Assembly: GCA_023663725.1 (NCBI GenBank)
Contig: JAMPGX010000001.1
Location: 186,001 to 250,000, forward strand
DNA length: 64,000 nt
Source of the DNA: a bacterium
GTDB taxonomy: Bacteria; Bacillota; Clostridia; Lachnospirales; Lachnospiraceae
Reading direction: 5' to 3'
Of this stretch, positions 43,460-54,492 are shown piece by piece (position 1 is the first letter of the stretch; each line of letters starts with the position of its first letter). The notes beneath the pieces are model-generated. The model was not told the DNA's origin, searched no databases, and saw only the letters and a program-made list of their open reading frames with translations. The position numbers and the translations under genes are program-made.

Positions 43460-46400
43460 ATTTCAATCCACACTCCCGCACGGGGAGTGACACCGCTTTG
43501 ACCGCACCCGATAGCGTCAACTACATCATTTCAATCCACACTCCCGCACGGGGAGTGACTATATTATAGCCTTGATTATACATTGGACACTATAATTTCA
43601 ATCCACACTCCCGCACGGGGAGTGACCGGAGCCGGCTCGTGTCTGAGTAGCCAGGCCAGGGAATTTCAATCCACACTCCCGCACGGGGAGTGACGTGAAC
43701 AAAGGTGGTCATTGTGGCTATCGGTGCAATTTCAATCCACACTCCCGCACGGGGAGTGACTACATCACAAATTCATATCATGTAAATGTCAGAATTTCAA
43801 TCCACACTCCCGCACGGGGAGTGACATTTATAACGGCTACGATACTCTGGCAACGGTAATTTCAATCCACACTCCCGCACGGGGAGTGACATTCTTTCCG
43901 GCATGTCTATTTATGAGATCATTATTTCAATCCACACTCCCGCACGGGGAGTGACACAGGTGTGATAAAGACAAGCTTTATAATTTGCAGAATTTCAATC
44001 CACACTCCCGCACGGGTGTGACGTTACATAATCCATTATGTTGCACGCCAGCAGCAATTTCAATCCACACTCCCGCACGGGGAGTGACAAAAACGATATA
44101 AATACCGTTATCAATCGCTGAAAATTTCAATCCACACTCCCGCACGGGGAGTGACAACTACTGCTACTCGCACGGATGGCACTGGAATATTTCAATCCAC
44201 ACTCCCGCACGGGGAGTGACCCCCGGCAGGCTCTACCCCAGGGGGGGGGATAAATTTCAATCCACACTCCCGCACGGGGAGTGACTTTTGCCATTCAATG
44301 GCTTTGATTTCTGTCATTTGATTTCAATCCACACTCCCGCACGGGGAGTGACTCTACATCATCAAGATAAGGCCGGCCACCTGCGCCATTTCAATCCACA
44401 CTCCCGCACGGGGAGTGACAATTAACACACTAGCATAATTATGGCGATCTGTGGATTTCAATCCACACTCCCGCACGGGGAGTGACGTCATGCGGATACA
44501 TCATAAGGCTGTCACCGACAAATTTCAATCCACACTCCCGCACGGGGAGTGACTGTCGCTGCTCCGGCGGACAAGCCGATAGTGGATAAATTTCAATCCA
44601 CACTCCCGCACGGGGAGTGACAACGGGGCTAAAAAGGGATGGTGATCGGTTTTTCCCATTTCAATCCACACTCCCGCACGGGGAGTGACATGTAAGCCTT
44701 GAATATCCAGTCCAATACCTACAATTTCAATCCACACTCCCGCACGGGGAGTGACTCAATCAAGATTATAGCCATACAACAATACAAAAATTTCAATCCA
44801 CACTCCCGCACGGGGAGTGACCCGGAAATGTTCGAGGTGGTCACTCAGAATCGCAAATTTCAATCCACACTCCCGCACGGGGAGTGACCATTTATCATTT
44901 GCTATATTCCCATCATCTTCCAGAATTTCAATCCACACTCCCGCACGGGGAGTGACCATTCTTCCACAAAGGCATCCACGTTCCCTGCCTATTTCAATCC
45001 ACACTCCCGCACGGGGAGTGACCATAGTCCCTCCTTTCCGGGACTCTGTAAGAAGCAATTTCAATCCACACTCCCGCACGGGGAGTGACACTCCCTGGAG
45101 CAGTTAAAGATTGATCAAGATCAGATTTCAATCCACACTCCCGCACGGGGAGTGACGATTTGGCGGATGATCTGGAGACCCAGCAGCGCAAGATTTCAAT
45201 CCACACTCCCGCACGGGGAGTGACATCTGGTTACAATTTAATTCTTGGTCGTGATGATTTCAATCCACACTCCCGCACGGGGAGTGACGCCAACTCCTTG
45301 AGTGTCATTCCTTTTTCATGGCATTTCAATCCACACTCCCGCACGGGGAGTGACGCGGAAAAAGGCTGGAATGATATCATGATAGGCAATTTCAATCCAC
45401 ACTCCCGCACGGGGAGTGACATATTTTTTAATATCATTGTATGTATAATAATCACATTTCAATCCACACTCCCGCACGGGGAGTGACGTGTGACTCCTTT
45501 CTCCCTGCTTGCTGCCGGATGTATTTCAATCCACACTCCCGCACGGGGAGTGACTTGCCATGCAGCGCTTCATCCTGCTTGCTTGCCAATTTCAATCCAC
45601 ACTCCCGCACGGGGAGTGACTGATGAGTTACAGGATAGATATGAGTGTGGAGCAAATTTCAATCCACACTCCCGCACGGGGAGTGACGATGTTTGCATTC
45701 TGCATGTCAATAGCTTGGCCGATTTCAATCCACACTCCCGCACGGGGAGTGACTTTATCTGGCAGTACCTCAAAATACTCCTGTAAATTTCAATCCACAC
45801 TCCCGCACGGGGAGTGACTATTGTGGTCGTCGGAATTATTAAATTATTTAAATTTCAATCCACACTCCCGCACGGGGAGTGACTAAGCCTGTTTTTACTC
45901 TTAATTCTTGGATTTCTATTTCAATCCACACTCCCGCACGGGGAGTGACTGTTCTGGATACCGCTCTGTGCGTTCAGGATAGCAATTTCAATCCACACTC
46001 CCGCACGGGGAGTGACAGAGTATACAAAGAATGGTGTTGTTGTAGATTGCGATTTCAATCCACACTCCCGCACGGGGAGTGACGGCGATTAGAGGATTAT
46101 GGTGCATTCTTGCGGAGATTTCAATCCACACTCCCGCACGGGGAGTGACATAGCGCTTATCATGATAGCGAGTTGGTGATTGATATTTCAATCCACACTC
46201 CCGCACGGGGAGTGACCCCATCCGTTCATGCAGTTGCCGCCACCGTTGCCGATTTCAATCCACACTCCCGCACGGGGAGTGACGAATGGTAAGTGGATAT
46301 TCGATAAACTTTGAATCATTTCAATCCACACTCCCGCACGGGGAGTGACGGTTCGCCCCATATGTCTGTAAGACTGGATTTCATATTTCAATCCACACTC

Positions 46401-48534
46401 CCGCACGGGGAGTGACCGAGGTGGTAAAAATGGCCGGGAAAGCAGTAAGCGATTTCAATCCACACTCCCGCACGGGGAGTGACATATGCAGACGCAACGG
46501 GAATTACCTTTCCCAGAATTTCAATCCACACTCCCGCACGGGGAGTGACCCATTGTCCTTGCGTGTTATGGTATGCGGCGCTCTATTTCAATCCACACTC
46601 CCGCACGGGGAGTGACCATATCTATACCCCCTTGAATAAAGTTAATATATATTTCAATCCACACTCCCGCACGGGGAGTGACACTCTTCGCCTATGATTG
46701 TCCCCCATATGGGGGCATTTCAATCCACACTCCCGCACGGGGAGTGACCTGCTGGCGGATGTATTTTACCAGCGGGAGTAGATTTCAATCCACACTCCCG
46801 CACGGGGAGTGACACTCTTCGCCTATGATTGTCCCCCATATGGGGGCATTTCAATCCACACTCCCGCACGGGGAGTGACGTTTCGGATATATGTATCATT
46901 AAGAGACTATGTAATTTCAATCCACACTCCCGCACGGGGAGTGACATAAATGTACGGATTTTAGAGTGGTAGTGATCCCATTTCAATCCACACTCCCGCA
47001 CGGGGAGTGACCGCCTGGCTTGCCTTGGTGCCAATAGCTTGTTCTAAAATTTCAATCCACACTCCCGCACGGGGAGTGACGATTACACCCTGTTCAAATG
47101 TTGTGGGCTTTTCCATTTCAATCCACACTCCCGCACGGGGAGTGACTATTTCCTGCTGCCGTTGATCTTCTGGGATCTTCGATTTCAATCCACACTCCCG
47201 CACGGGGAGTGACAGATCTGGAATCGCTGGAAAATATTCGCTTTGTAATTTCAATCCACACTCCCGCACGGGGAGTGACCCGGCTCTCGCTTATTATCGC
47301 CCAGTACGGCCATATTTCAATCCACACTCCCGCACGGGGAGTGACCATAGTCTCTTAATGATACATATATCCGAAACAGATTTCAATCCACACTCCCGCA
47401 CGGGGAGTGACGAAATTCCAAGCCCGTTATATCTTTCTTGTTCTATTTCAATCCACACTCCCGCACGGGGAGTGACGCTGGCTGCATATATAGTCAAAAG
47501 ACCGGATGAGATTTCAATCCACACTCCCGCACGGGGAGTGACGCAGGTGTCAGAGCGTTGGCACAAAGAGAGGATGATTTCAATCCACACTCCCGCACGG
47601 GGAGTGACCTGTAGTCTCGTTCCTAGATCCCAGTCATTTGAATTTCAATCCACACTCCCGCACGGGGAGTGACCCGAACCTCTGGGGCATATAATCCCAG
47701 GCTTTCAAATTTCAATCCACACTCCCGCACGGGGAGTGACGCCCCTGTATTTGCGCGCTTCTCCTGATCTTTCCCATTTCAATCCACACTCCCGCACGGG
47801 GAGTGACTCCTTTTGATTTTTGCCGTCCTCAAAGTATAGCCTATTTCAATCCACACTCCCGCACGGGGAGTGACCGGCTACATGGTTAGGGTTGTATTCG
47901 TTTGCCTATTTCAATCCACACTCCCGCACGGGGAGTGACCTCCCTACCCTGTCCCAGCATTTTCGATACGGCAATTTCAATCCACACTCCCGCACGGGGA
48001 GTGACGATGTTTGCCGTGTTGTCGCCTAGAGATAGATTTTATTTCAATCCACACTCCCGCACGGGGAGTGACCGGATCATTCGCCTGGCTCTCTTCAACT
48101 GCTTCCTATTTCAATCCACACTCCCGCACGGGGAGTGACAACATTGATTCTGTCCTTTCGTGCAATTTAAGGAGATTTCAATCCACACTCCCGCACGGGG
48201 AGTGACGACGACAATCTATCTTTGTCAGAGCATATTAAAATTTCAATCCACACTCCCGCACGGGGAGTGACCCTCCCCAAAGGGTGCATCCGTCAGTTAA
48301 AAAGAGATTTCAATCCACACTCCCGCACGGGGAGTGACTTTTCATTGAGCGTATCCCATGCTCCGCCAGAAATTTCAATCCACACTCCCGCACGGGGAGT
48401 GACGGCGACTCGTGGCGCTGCCAGGTGAGGCCAAGGATTTCAATCCACACTCCCGCACGGGGAGTGACGTTTGCTGCCAATGTAATCATGGAATATGAAA
48501 CGATTTCAATCCACACTCCCGCACGGGGAGTGAC
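43460..48534 (-). CRISPR. Type I-C CRISPR array: 77 repeats, 76 spacers
   Basis: A 32-base repeat beginning ATTTCAATCCACACTCCCGC on the plus strand; in crRNA orientation it starts GTCACTCC and ends GTGGATTGAAAT, the I-C type. Spacers are 32-37 nt. One repeat differs: the ninth from the left (43992-44022) is 31 bases and ends GGGTGTGAC. The spacer at 46683-46716 is identical to that at 46814-46847. Transcription should run from the leader at 48535-48699 leftwards, so the newest spacers are near 48500. Repeats at both ends are intact. Confidence 0.97.
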
Positions 48535-48699
48535 AGCAAAAATACATAACTAAGTCTTCACTAATAACAAATTAACTTGTATATAATCCCCAAATTTCCA
48601 TACCTGCGCTTTTCATACATATACAATCTTCTCCTTTTAAGGTACATTTTTAGGTGCGAAACCCTCTGGAAAAACATGTTCACTTGGCATCCGCACCTA
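48535..48699 (-). promoter_or_regulatory. CRISPR leader
   Basis: A 165-bp AT-rich, gene-free segment between the stop of cas2 and the first repeat (leader end). On the minus strand it ends ...TTAGTTATGTATTTTTGCT before the repeat. It should hold the array promoter and integration signals; I cannot place the -10 box with confidence. Confidence 0.75.
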
Positions 48700-48990
48700 T
48701 CAGAAGATAATCGGAGCATCCAGATTTGGCACCGCCTTATTGCCATAGTGCTCAATACGGTTTTGGTATGCATTCCCCATACGGTAAAACCGCAAGCTGT
48801 CTTCCGCTTCATTGATTATTTTCAGAAGACCACTTTTAAATGAGACAAATTGAGCCTCATCCATAATGCACTCAAACACCGAGTTCTGGACGCGCTGACC
48901 ATAATTCTGACATTGTTTGGCGACCTTCCGCAATCTGGCTCTTCCTGCAGACGTTTCAGTAGACACATCATAAGTGACAACGATAAGCAT
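48700..48990 (-). CDS. cas2: Cas2, CRISPR adaptation endonuclease-like subunit
   Basis: A 96-residue protein, start ATG at 48990 behind GGAGGG. The ferredoxin-fold start MLIVVTYDVSTETSAGRARL contains the conserved catalytic-type Asp (YD). Cas2 forms the core of the Cas1-Cas2 integrase. It is the last gene before the leader and array. Confidence 0.96.
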   Translation of the reverse strand: MLIVVTYDVSTETSAGRARLRKVAKQCQNYGQRVQNSVFECIMDEAQFVSFKSGLLKIINEAEDSLRFYRMGNAYQNRIEHYGNKAVPNLDAPIIF

Positions 48991-49037
48991 CCTGCTTCCC
49001 TCCATGACAAATGCTACATAAATATAGTGTCTTCGCA

Positions 49038-50069
49038 TCATTTCCACAAAAATGGCGGGTATCCGTCCAAGTCACCTCTTATGAATCTTGCCAGAAGCAA
49101 TGCCTGCACATAGGGGACAAGTCCCCACTCAATGCTCTCCTGCAAATAGGGATGCGTTAGCTTTTCTGCCTTTTTGTTCTGCCACGCGGACAGGACCTTT
49201 TTCCTCCCTGCTTCATTCAGGAAAACCGCCTTATTCTCTTTTTGCTCAAAATCCGAGGCATCAACCATTTTCTTGTTGATACAGGACAGGACAAAGCGGT
49301 CGGCATAAGGCGCTCTGAGCTCCTCCATCAGATCCAGCGCCAGAGAACAACGCCCCGGTCGGTCCGTATGCATAAAGCCCGCATAGGGATCTAACCCCAC
49401 CGTCTCCAGAGCAGCTACACACATACCGGTTAAGAGCGCATAGGTAAAGGAGAGCAACGCATTAACCTTGTCCAGCGGTGGGCGCCTGTTTCTGGTATCG
49501 AAGAAAAACTCTTCTCGCTGCTGCAAAATCAACTGGTCAAACTGGGAAAAATAGCGCGAAGCCGCCTCCCCCTCAATTCCCCGCAGCATATCTACAGAAT
49601 CCGCCTCTTTTGCCATCTGCAGAGTTTCCTTCAACTGCATGGAAACAAGACTGAGCTTTTCCGTATCCAGTCTCTCTTCATAGTCGCGTACAGCTCTACC
49701 GATCACACTTCGCTGATTAAATATTTTTCCAATCATGAAATTCCTGGCGATCTCCAAGGTCTGCCCTCGGTCGTCCGCCATCCGATACTGCGTTCTTCTC
49801 AGCAGGATATTGCCATATGCTTTTCCCGTCACCTTAGCCCTGAACCTGCCTGAAGGTGCCAGAAATGTCATGGAGATATTGCGGTTCGCGCATTTCTCCA
49901 TGAGAGCCGGGCTTGCACCTGCATATCCGCACGTCACAATCGCTTCAAAATTGTGTAGCGGCAGCCTCCCTACCTCTTTCCTATTTTGAGAAATAATCAC
50001 ATTTTCCCCATCCAGCGACAGATAATATTCGTTGGAAGTAATATATAACGTGTTCAGCAATTTCCTCAT
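49038..50069 (-). CDS. cas1: Cas1 integrase (type I-C)
   Basis: A 343-residue protein, the normal length for I-C Cas1. Metal-binding residues are seen in EGEAASRYFSQF (Glu), YAGFMHTDRPGRCSLALDLMEELR split as FMHTDRPG (His) and LALDLMEE (Asp). It inserts new spacers at the leader. Start ATG at 50069, GAGGAT 10 bases upstream. Unlike the usual tight packing, 211 bases separate it from cas4. Confidence 0.96.
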   Translation of the reverse strand: MRKLLNTLYITSNEYYLSLDGENVIISQNRKEVGRLPLHNFEAIVTCGYAGASPALMEKCANRNISMTFLAPSGRFRAKVTGKAYGNILLRRTQYRMADDRGQTLEIARNFMIGKIFNQRSVIGRAVRDYEERLDTEKLSLVSMQLKETLQMAKEADSVDMLRGIEGEAASRYFSQFDQLILQQREEFFFDTRNRRPPLDKVNALLSFTYALLTGMCVAALETVGLDPYAGFMHTDRPGRCSLALDLMEELRAPYADRFVLSCINKKMVDASDFEQKENKAVFLNEAGRKKVLSAWQNKKAEKLTHPYLQESIEWGLVPYVQALLLARFIRGDLDGYPPFLWK

Positions 50070-50280
50070 AATAAATGCATCCTCGCGCCTTTTTTTATTG
50101 CAGTTGCCACATCTGATATTGTAGACAAATAGTGTGAAATAAAATTTCACATCCTAATTTAAATGTCCGCTAAAGTGGACAGATGGGAGTTAGCGTGAAG
50201 CTCTCCCCTGAATGTACCGCCTGCTCCTACCTACTCTAAGAGTGGCCCCGTCTTTGATTCAATACAGTCTCAGTTTATTC
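50070..50280 (-). other. 211-bp gap between cas4 and cas1 with inverted repeats
   Basis: No gene. On the plus strand TGTGAAAT-AAA-ATTTCACA (about 50131-50149) and TGTCC-GCTAAAG-TGGACA (about 50164-50181) can fold. Cas4 and cas1 are normally adjacent in I-C operons, so this could hold an internal promoter or attenuator. Confidence 0.5.
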
Positions 50281-51015
50281 TCAGTCCTCAAATTGAGAGA
50301 TATACTGTTTCACATCTTTCCGATTTTCCAGCCTGGGCAGACAGACCTCCCGCAGTGAACACGCCTCGCACTTTTTTGTCTTCTTTACCTTGGGAGTGTA
50401 TCCCCTCTCGTAGAGCTGATGCATCTCCTGAAGCAGCCGCCGACACTCCTCCCGCAAATCATCGGTAATCTCCACACATTCTCTTCTGCGGGTCTCCCCG
50501 TAAAAGAGGTAGGCTTGCGGGATTTCCGTCAAAAACATTTCTTCCAGACAAATGACCTGAGCCGTCAGTTGCATCCTGTCCTCGTCAGTGATTTTCGACT
50601 TGCCCCGTTTGTACTCAACCGGATACAGAATATACGTTTCGTCTTCCCGCATATCGCTTTTCCTGACAAAAATATCGCCTTGCTCATCACGCAGCAGTGA
50701 ACTCCCACGGCTTCCGCGACTGGGCAAGTATATTCCGTCCTCCGCCCGTACAAATTCCACCACATCGCACTCCCCGCTTACACCCAGCGTTCTGGAATGC
50801 ACGGGCATCCCTCTGGAGACGATCACATCTCTCCTCTTCTCCCTGGAATACCCGTCATGCACCTTCTCGTGGAAAAGACTGCCCTTCACCGTGAGGACAT
50901 TCTCCTCCCACTGCTGCTCGATGTGGATTAAGGCCCACTGCCTCCTGCAGAATGTAAAATGCTGCAGACCCGCAAGCTGCAGGAAATCCTCCTCCCTGTA
51001 CTCAGTTTCCCTCAT
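50281..51015 (-). CDS. cas4: Cas4 (type I-C, RecB-like nuclease)
   Basis: A 244-residue PD-(D/E)XK nuclease with an iron-sulfur site: a Cys in LQHFTFCRRQW and the C-terminal group KKCEACSLREVCLP. Catalytic residues lie in SGECDVVEF and YPVEYKRGKS. Cas4 trims prespacers and selects for PAM. Start ATG at 51015, inside the end of cas7 (14-base overlap). Confidence 0.95.
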   Translation of the reverse strand: MRETEYREEDFLQLAGLQHFTFCRRQWALIHIEQQWEENVLTVKGSLFHEKVHDGYSREKRRDVIVSRGMPVHSRTLGVSGECDVVEFVRAEDGIYLPSRGSRGSSLLRDEQGDIFVRKSDMREDETYILYPVEYKRGKSKITDEDRMQLTAQVICLEEMFLTEIPQAYLFYGETRRRECVEITDDLREECRRLLQEMHQLYERGYTPKVKKTKKCEACSLREVCLPRLENRKDVKQYISQFED

Positions 51016-51862
51016 AGATCTCAACCTTCAAATCCGGCATCTCAGCCACCGTTATCTCAAAATCATCTGGACTCTTGGGAATCTCCACCTCAGGCTTTTT
51101 ATGTACCTGCAAGCTCCTGTGTACCTTGGCGGAGGAATACTGTCCCAGGAAGCAATTGTGTTTCCACCAGATCACCTTGCACACCTCCATGCTGCCGTCA
51201 GGTCTGGCGGAGGAAGCGTCATTCTCAAAAAGCGTCACCAATATCTGCCGGATCACCTCCGCATCCTCGTCGGAAAAACCGGTCTTTTCCGCCAACTGAT
51301 GATTAATGCTGCCGTAGGTAATATACATACCAAAGTCAACTCTGTGCTTCATCCCCATCGTATCCGAGGACTTCTTGTCGCTGGGCTCGCTGTTGACGCT
51401 CTTCGTGATCTGCATGGACGAAATGTCTACTGGCAACACACTCACAGCCGTCTGTATGGACACCGGCCCTCTCACGCCCACCGAGACGCCGTCCTCATCC
51501 TTCCCCTTGCTCTTAAAGGCAAACACCTGGCCAAACGCGCGCACATCCATCCATTTTTTGCAGGCTACCGCCGCATATTTCTCCTTATCCTTGCCCGCCT
51601 CCTTGAGCTCCGGCGCGGCGCCCGCCCTCTCGCTCAGGCTCCTGAAGCCGTCCATGCTCTTCTCATCGGACTGGACGAACACCGGGTATCCCATATCCAT
51701 CATACGGTTGCGGATCTTCCTCTTGAGACATACATCAGATACTTCCCCAAAACCGTCGTAAGTCTCCCTGGGCCTGTTCCCGTTTAACGGATCGCCGTTA
51801 GGATTGGCATTCTTCACGCTGAATACCACTGCAAAATCAATCTTATTTGTAAATTCGCTCAT
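51002..51862 (-). CDS. cas7: Cas7/Csd2, Cascade backbone subunit (type I-C)
   Basis: A 286-residue RAMP-fold protein. The start IDFAVVFSVKNANPNGDPLNGNRPRE is diagnostic of Csd2; later GVRGPVSIQTAVSVLP and WWKHNCFLGQYSSAKVHRSL match. It polymerises along the crRNA. Start ATG at 51862 with GGATGG upstream; 45 bases after cas8c. Confidence 0.96.
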   Translation of the reverse strand: MSEFTNKIDFAVVFSVKNANPNGDPLNGNRPRETYDGFGEVSDVCLKRKIRNRMMDMGYPVFVQSDEKSMDGFRSLSERAGAAPELKEAGKDKEKYAAVACKKWMDVRAFGQVFAFKSKGKDEDGVSVGVRGPVSIQTAVSVLPVDISSMQITKSVNSEPSDKKSSDTMGMKHRVDFGMYITYGSINHQLAEKTGFSDEDAEVIRQILVTLFENDASSARPDGSMEVCKVIWWKHNCFLGQYSSAKVHRSLQVHKKPEVEIPKSPDDFEITVAEMPDLKVEIYEGN

Positions 51863-51907
51863 CTGTTTACCATCCTTTCTTTTCTGCGTACCATGGTTGT
51901 TTTTCGC

Positions 51908-52297
51908 TCAATCTTTTGTCTCTTCGCTCTCCGTCTTCCTGAAATAATCCCGATACTCGATAATCTGACTGCTGTAGCCCTGCAAAAATGTGGGCTCCAG
52001 CTTTCCTTTTTCGGCGAGATCCAGTCTGGCTGTCAGTCTGTCCATCTGTTCTATATAGAAGGTTTTTTTCGCTGACTTCAACTTCATCACATACGGCTGC
52101 AATTGATTCCTGATCGTTGTCCAGGTTTCCACCGGATACCTCTGAAACCGGATAAAATACTTCTCTGCCGCCGTACTTCTGCCCTCCTTACTGCCGCCGC
52201 TTCCCATTGCCAGAGCGCTTCTCTCCAGCATCTCCGCGGTGGCCAGCAGTTGCCCGAAGATATAGCTTCTATCCTTGCTCTCCACATCCAAACTCAT
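51908..52297 (-). CDS. cas11: Cas11c, small Cascade subunit from internal start in cas8c
   Basis: Within cas8c, a perfect GGAAGGAGG site lies eight bases before the ATG at 52297, in frame. It would give a 129-residue, mostly helical protein (start [18 protein letters not shown]). In type I-C, Cas11c is known to be made from such an internal start. Based on the sequence and the known pattern; expression is not shown here. Confidence 0.8.
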   Translation of the reverse strand: MSLDVESKDRSYIFGQLLATAEMLERSALAMGSGGSKEGRSTAAEKYFIRFQRYPVETWTTIRNQLQPYVMKLKSAKKTFYIEQMDRLTARLDLAEKGKLEPTFLQGYSSQIIEYRDYFRKTESEETKD

Positions 52298-53743
52298 ACG
52301 GTGTTCCTCCTTCCCGTCTCCTCTTTCTATTTGCCACTTTCTCAGCAGCGCGCACGTGACCGTCACTGCCCTGTTCCACTCCCAATAGTCCTTATAATGC
52401 ATAGGATTTACCGCTTTCTGCAGAGCCGACAGCACGATGTCATAGGGGAGTCTCCTGCCCTCGACGATACAGGGCAAGAGCCGTTCCCGTATGCTCTTAT
52501 TCCATTTTTCGTTCTTATCTCCTGCCACCAGCTTCACGATCTCCGGCAGAGAGGGGGACCAGGGTACAAAGGTCTGAAGCTTATTGGACCGGTTCAGCCA
52601 GCAGACCTCCTTTTTCCATCTGGAAATATTGCGGATAAATTGCTTGGCTCCATATTTCTGATAGAACGGCACGGACAACCGGCCTGTGGTTGCCGCCTCC
52701 ACCCCCATGACCATTACGGTATCCTTATCTGCGGGAGGTTCGCCGGGACCCCATATGGCTTTTCTCACCCAGTCGGCATACGCTTCATCCGTGAAAGCCT
52801 GATCCTCGTCCTCCCAGTACAACTCGGCAAAGGGATTTTTCATTTCCGGCTTTTCTATCGACCACACCACGAAAACCTGCTCGCCCATTTTCATCTGATA
52901 AGCAGTCTGCCTGGCAATCAGCCAGCGCAGCGCGCTGTGGGCCTTCTGAGAAATCTCATAGCTCACGGAAGCCACCTGACGGCTATCGCTGAAGCGCCCC
53001 TTGTATGTCAGTACTCCCGACGCATCATTGGAGGAGATCAGTTTGGCCTTGTCGCCGGTATTCCGTATTTTGGCGGGATGCTTCTCGGAGCAGGGGACTG
53101 TCTCGCCAGACACATAGCACAGCTCCCTGTCACTCTGGCCGGCCAGACAGTGCGCAATATAACTCTCAAACACCTGCTGGTCGCAGTACAGCCTGCTCTC
53201 CGGCTGGTCCGGTATCTCCACAGCGAAACGTACAAACCAATCCTCCAGCGCTATCCCCTGTTGCTTTTCCGCGATAATAGCGCCGTCCTCAAAAGCAAAT
53301 AATCCCGCTTCCAACAAGTCATGCATCAAAGTCCCCCTGCTCAGATACCGGTAGACCGATCCGATCCTGGGCAGGCCGTACTCGGACTCCGCCCAGTCCT
53401 TCAACTGCGCGAGATAGATTGTGTTCTTCTCCCTTTTGGCCCCCTGCACATAGTCCCCATAATCTCCGGCAATGTATTCCAGCTTATCGCACAGCGGGTG
53501 GGGAAAAACAGCCTTGCCGCTCCTGCTGCCGGAATCCTCCGTCACCGGAATGACAGTCACCGCATCCTCCTTGTCCACTCTGCAGGCTCTGACAAAATCT
53601 CCCTCCTCATCCAGAGTCACCTCCAGTTGAGCATTCTGTGTCAGATGAGCGATGGGCAGTAGCAGCGGCTGCCCTTCCCTGATCACTCCTGCCTCACTCT
53701 TGCAGGCTTCATAGGTCAGGTACAAATCAGTCATCCAGCTCAT
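51908..53743 (-). CDS. cas8c: Cas8c/Csd1, large Cascade subunit
   Basis: A 611-residue protein, start ATG at 53743 six bases after GGAGGTG. Family segments: [37 protein letters not shown], and [15 protein letters not shown]. It recognises the PAM and recruits Cas3. Its 3' part also encodes Cas11c. It overlaps the end of cas5c by 17 bases. Confidence 0.95.
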   Translation of the reverse strand: MSWMTDLYLTYEACKSEAGVIREGQPLLLPIAHLTQNAQLEVTLDEEGDFVRACRVDKEDAVTVIPVTEDSGSRSGKAVFPHPLCDKLEYIAGDYGDYVQGAKREKNTIYLAQLKDWAESEYGLPRIGSVYRYLSRGTLMHDLLEAGLFAFEDGAIIAEKQQGIALEDWFVRFAVEIPDQPESRLYCDQQVFESYIAHCLAGQSDRELCYVSGETVPCSEKHPAKIRNTGDKAKLISSNDASGVLTYKGRFSDSRQVASVSYEISQKAHSALRWLIARQTAYQMKMGEQVFVVWSIEKPEMKNPFAELYWEDEDQAFTDEAYADWVRKAIWGPGEPPADKDTVMVMGVEAATTGRLSVPFYQKYGAKQFIRNISRWKKEVCWLNRSNKLQTFVPWSPSLPEIVKLVAGDKNEKWNKSIRERLLPCIVEGRRLPYDIVLSALQKAVNPMHYKDYWEWNRAVTVTCALLRKWQIERGDGKEEHRMSLDVESKDRSYIFGQLLATAEMLERSALAMGSGGSKEGRSTAAEKYFIRFQRYPVETWTTIRNQLQPYVMKLKSAKKTFYIEQMDRLTARLDLAEKGKLEPTFLQGYSSQIIEYRDYFRKTESEETKD

Positions 53744-54461
53744 CCAGCACACCTCCCCCCGCAAAAGTGACATTCCCTTTTTTCAGACTGAATTCCTTGG
53801 CTCTGCGCCCTGTCAGAATCCGGCGTATCGGACACTCCTCCGGGGCGGGAAACGCGATAATTCCTTCCCGCATCTCCGGATGAAAAAATCTGGCGGTCAA
53901 CATATTTTTTTCCTCGTGCCTCACCGCCTCGTCCGGATAAGTAAAGCCGTGGAACATCAGCCCCAACGGGAACTCTCCGCACCCGTCATACGCCCCCTGG
54001 CCGCTGTCAAAATCGCAGGGCTCCACATAGCCCTGACACTCCCTGGTTCCGAGAAAGATATCCCTTCTTCCCCCCTTCTCCAGAGCGCGCTTCGCAATAA
54101 AGTAATGCTTGTTTTCATCCCTGTCTCCTGCCAGGTCCGGCCGGTTCTCATTCCATATAAAATGCGCCTGCACCCGGTATTCCACATCCGTCAGATACGT
54201 GTAGATGGACAGGGTATTGCCTCCGCCATAGTCTATGGGCCGCACGGCCTGAGACTCTGAACGGATGGGCTTCATGACGCGCACTCTGTCCACCACCCAG
54301 ACCAGAGTCGGCTTCCAGTAGATGCTTTCCAGCACGCCCTTCAGCGCCTGGTAAGTGGGGACCTGATAGGTGAATTTCTCACCGCCCATTCTGCTGACAG
54401 GATCTGTAAACAGCGCCCGCCGGCCTGTCAGCGCAAATGTAATACTGTTCTCTTTCTCCAT
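53727..54461 (-). CDS. cas5c: Cas5c, crRNA-processing endoribonuclease
   Basis: A 244-residue protein. Family marks: [35 protein letters not shown] and [13 protein letters not shown]. In type I-C systems, which lack Cas6, Cas5c cuts the repeat and stays on the 5' handle of crRNA. Start ATG at 54461 behind AAGGAGG. 31 bases downstream of cas3. Confidence 0.95.
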   Translation of the reverse strand: MEKENSITFALTGRRALFTDPVSRMGGEKFTYQVPTYQALKGVLESIYWKPTLVWVVDRVRVMKPIRSESQAVRPIDYGGGNTLSIYTYLTDVEYRVQAHFIWNENRPDLAGDRDENKHYFIAKRALEKGGRRDIFLGTRECQGYVEPCDFDSGQGAYDGCGEFPLGLMFHGFTYPDEAVRHEEKNMLTARFFHPEMREGIIAFPAPEECPIRRILTGRRAKEFSLKKGNVTFAGGGVLDELDD

Positions 54462-54492
54462 GCTCCTCCTTCCTGCCGGATACAGTAATCGC

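Noticed and set aside
43266-43490. Plus-strand frame ending in the first CRISPR repeat.
   Set aside because: The minus strand carries the toxin-like homology; the plus frame reads into the repeat and lacks a ribosome site.
44525-48516. Many long open frames inside the CRISPR array with repeated peptides such as SLPVRECGLK and VTPRAGVWIE.
   Set aside because: They are translations of the repeat in each frame; spacers and repeats are not coding.
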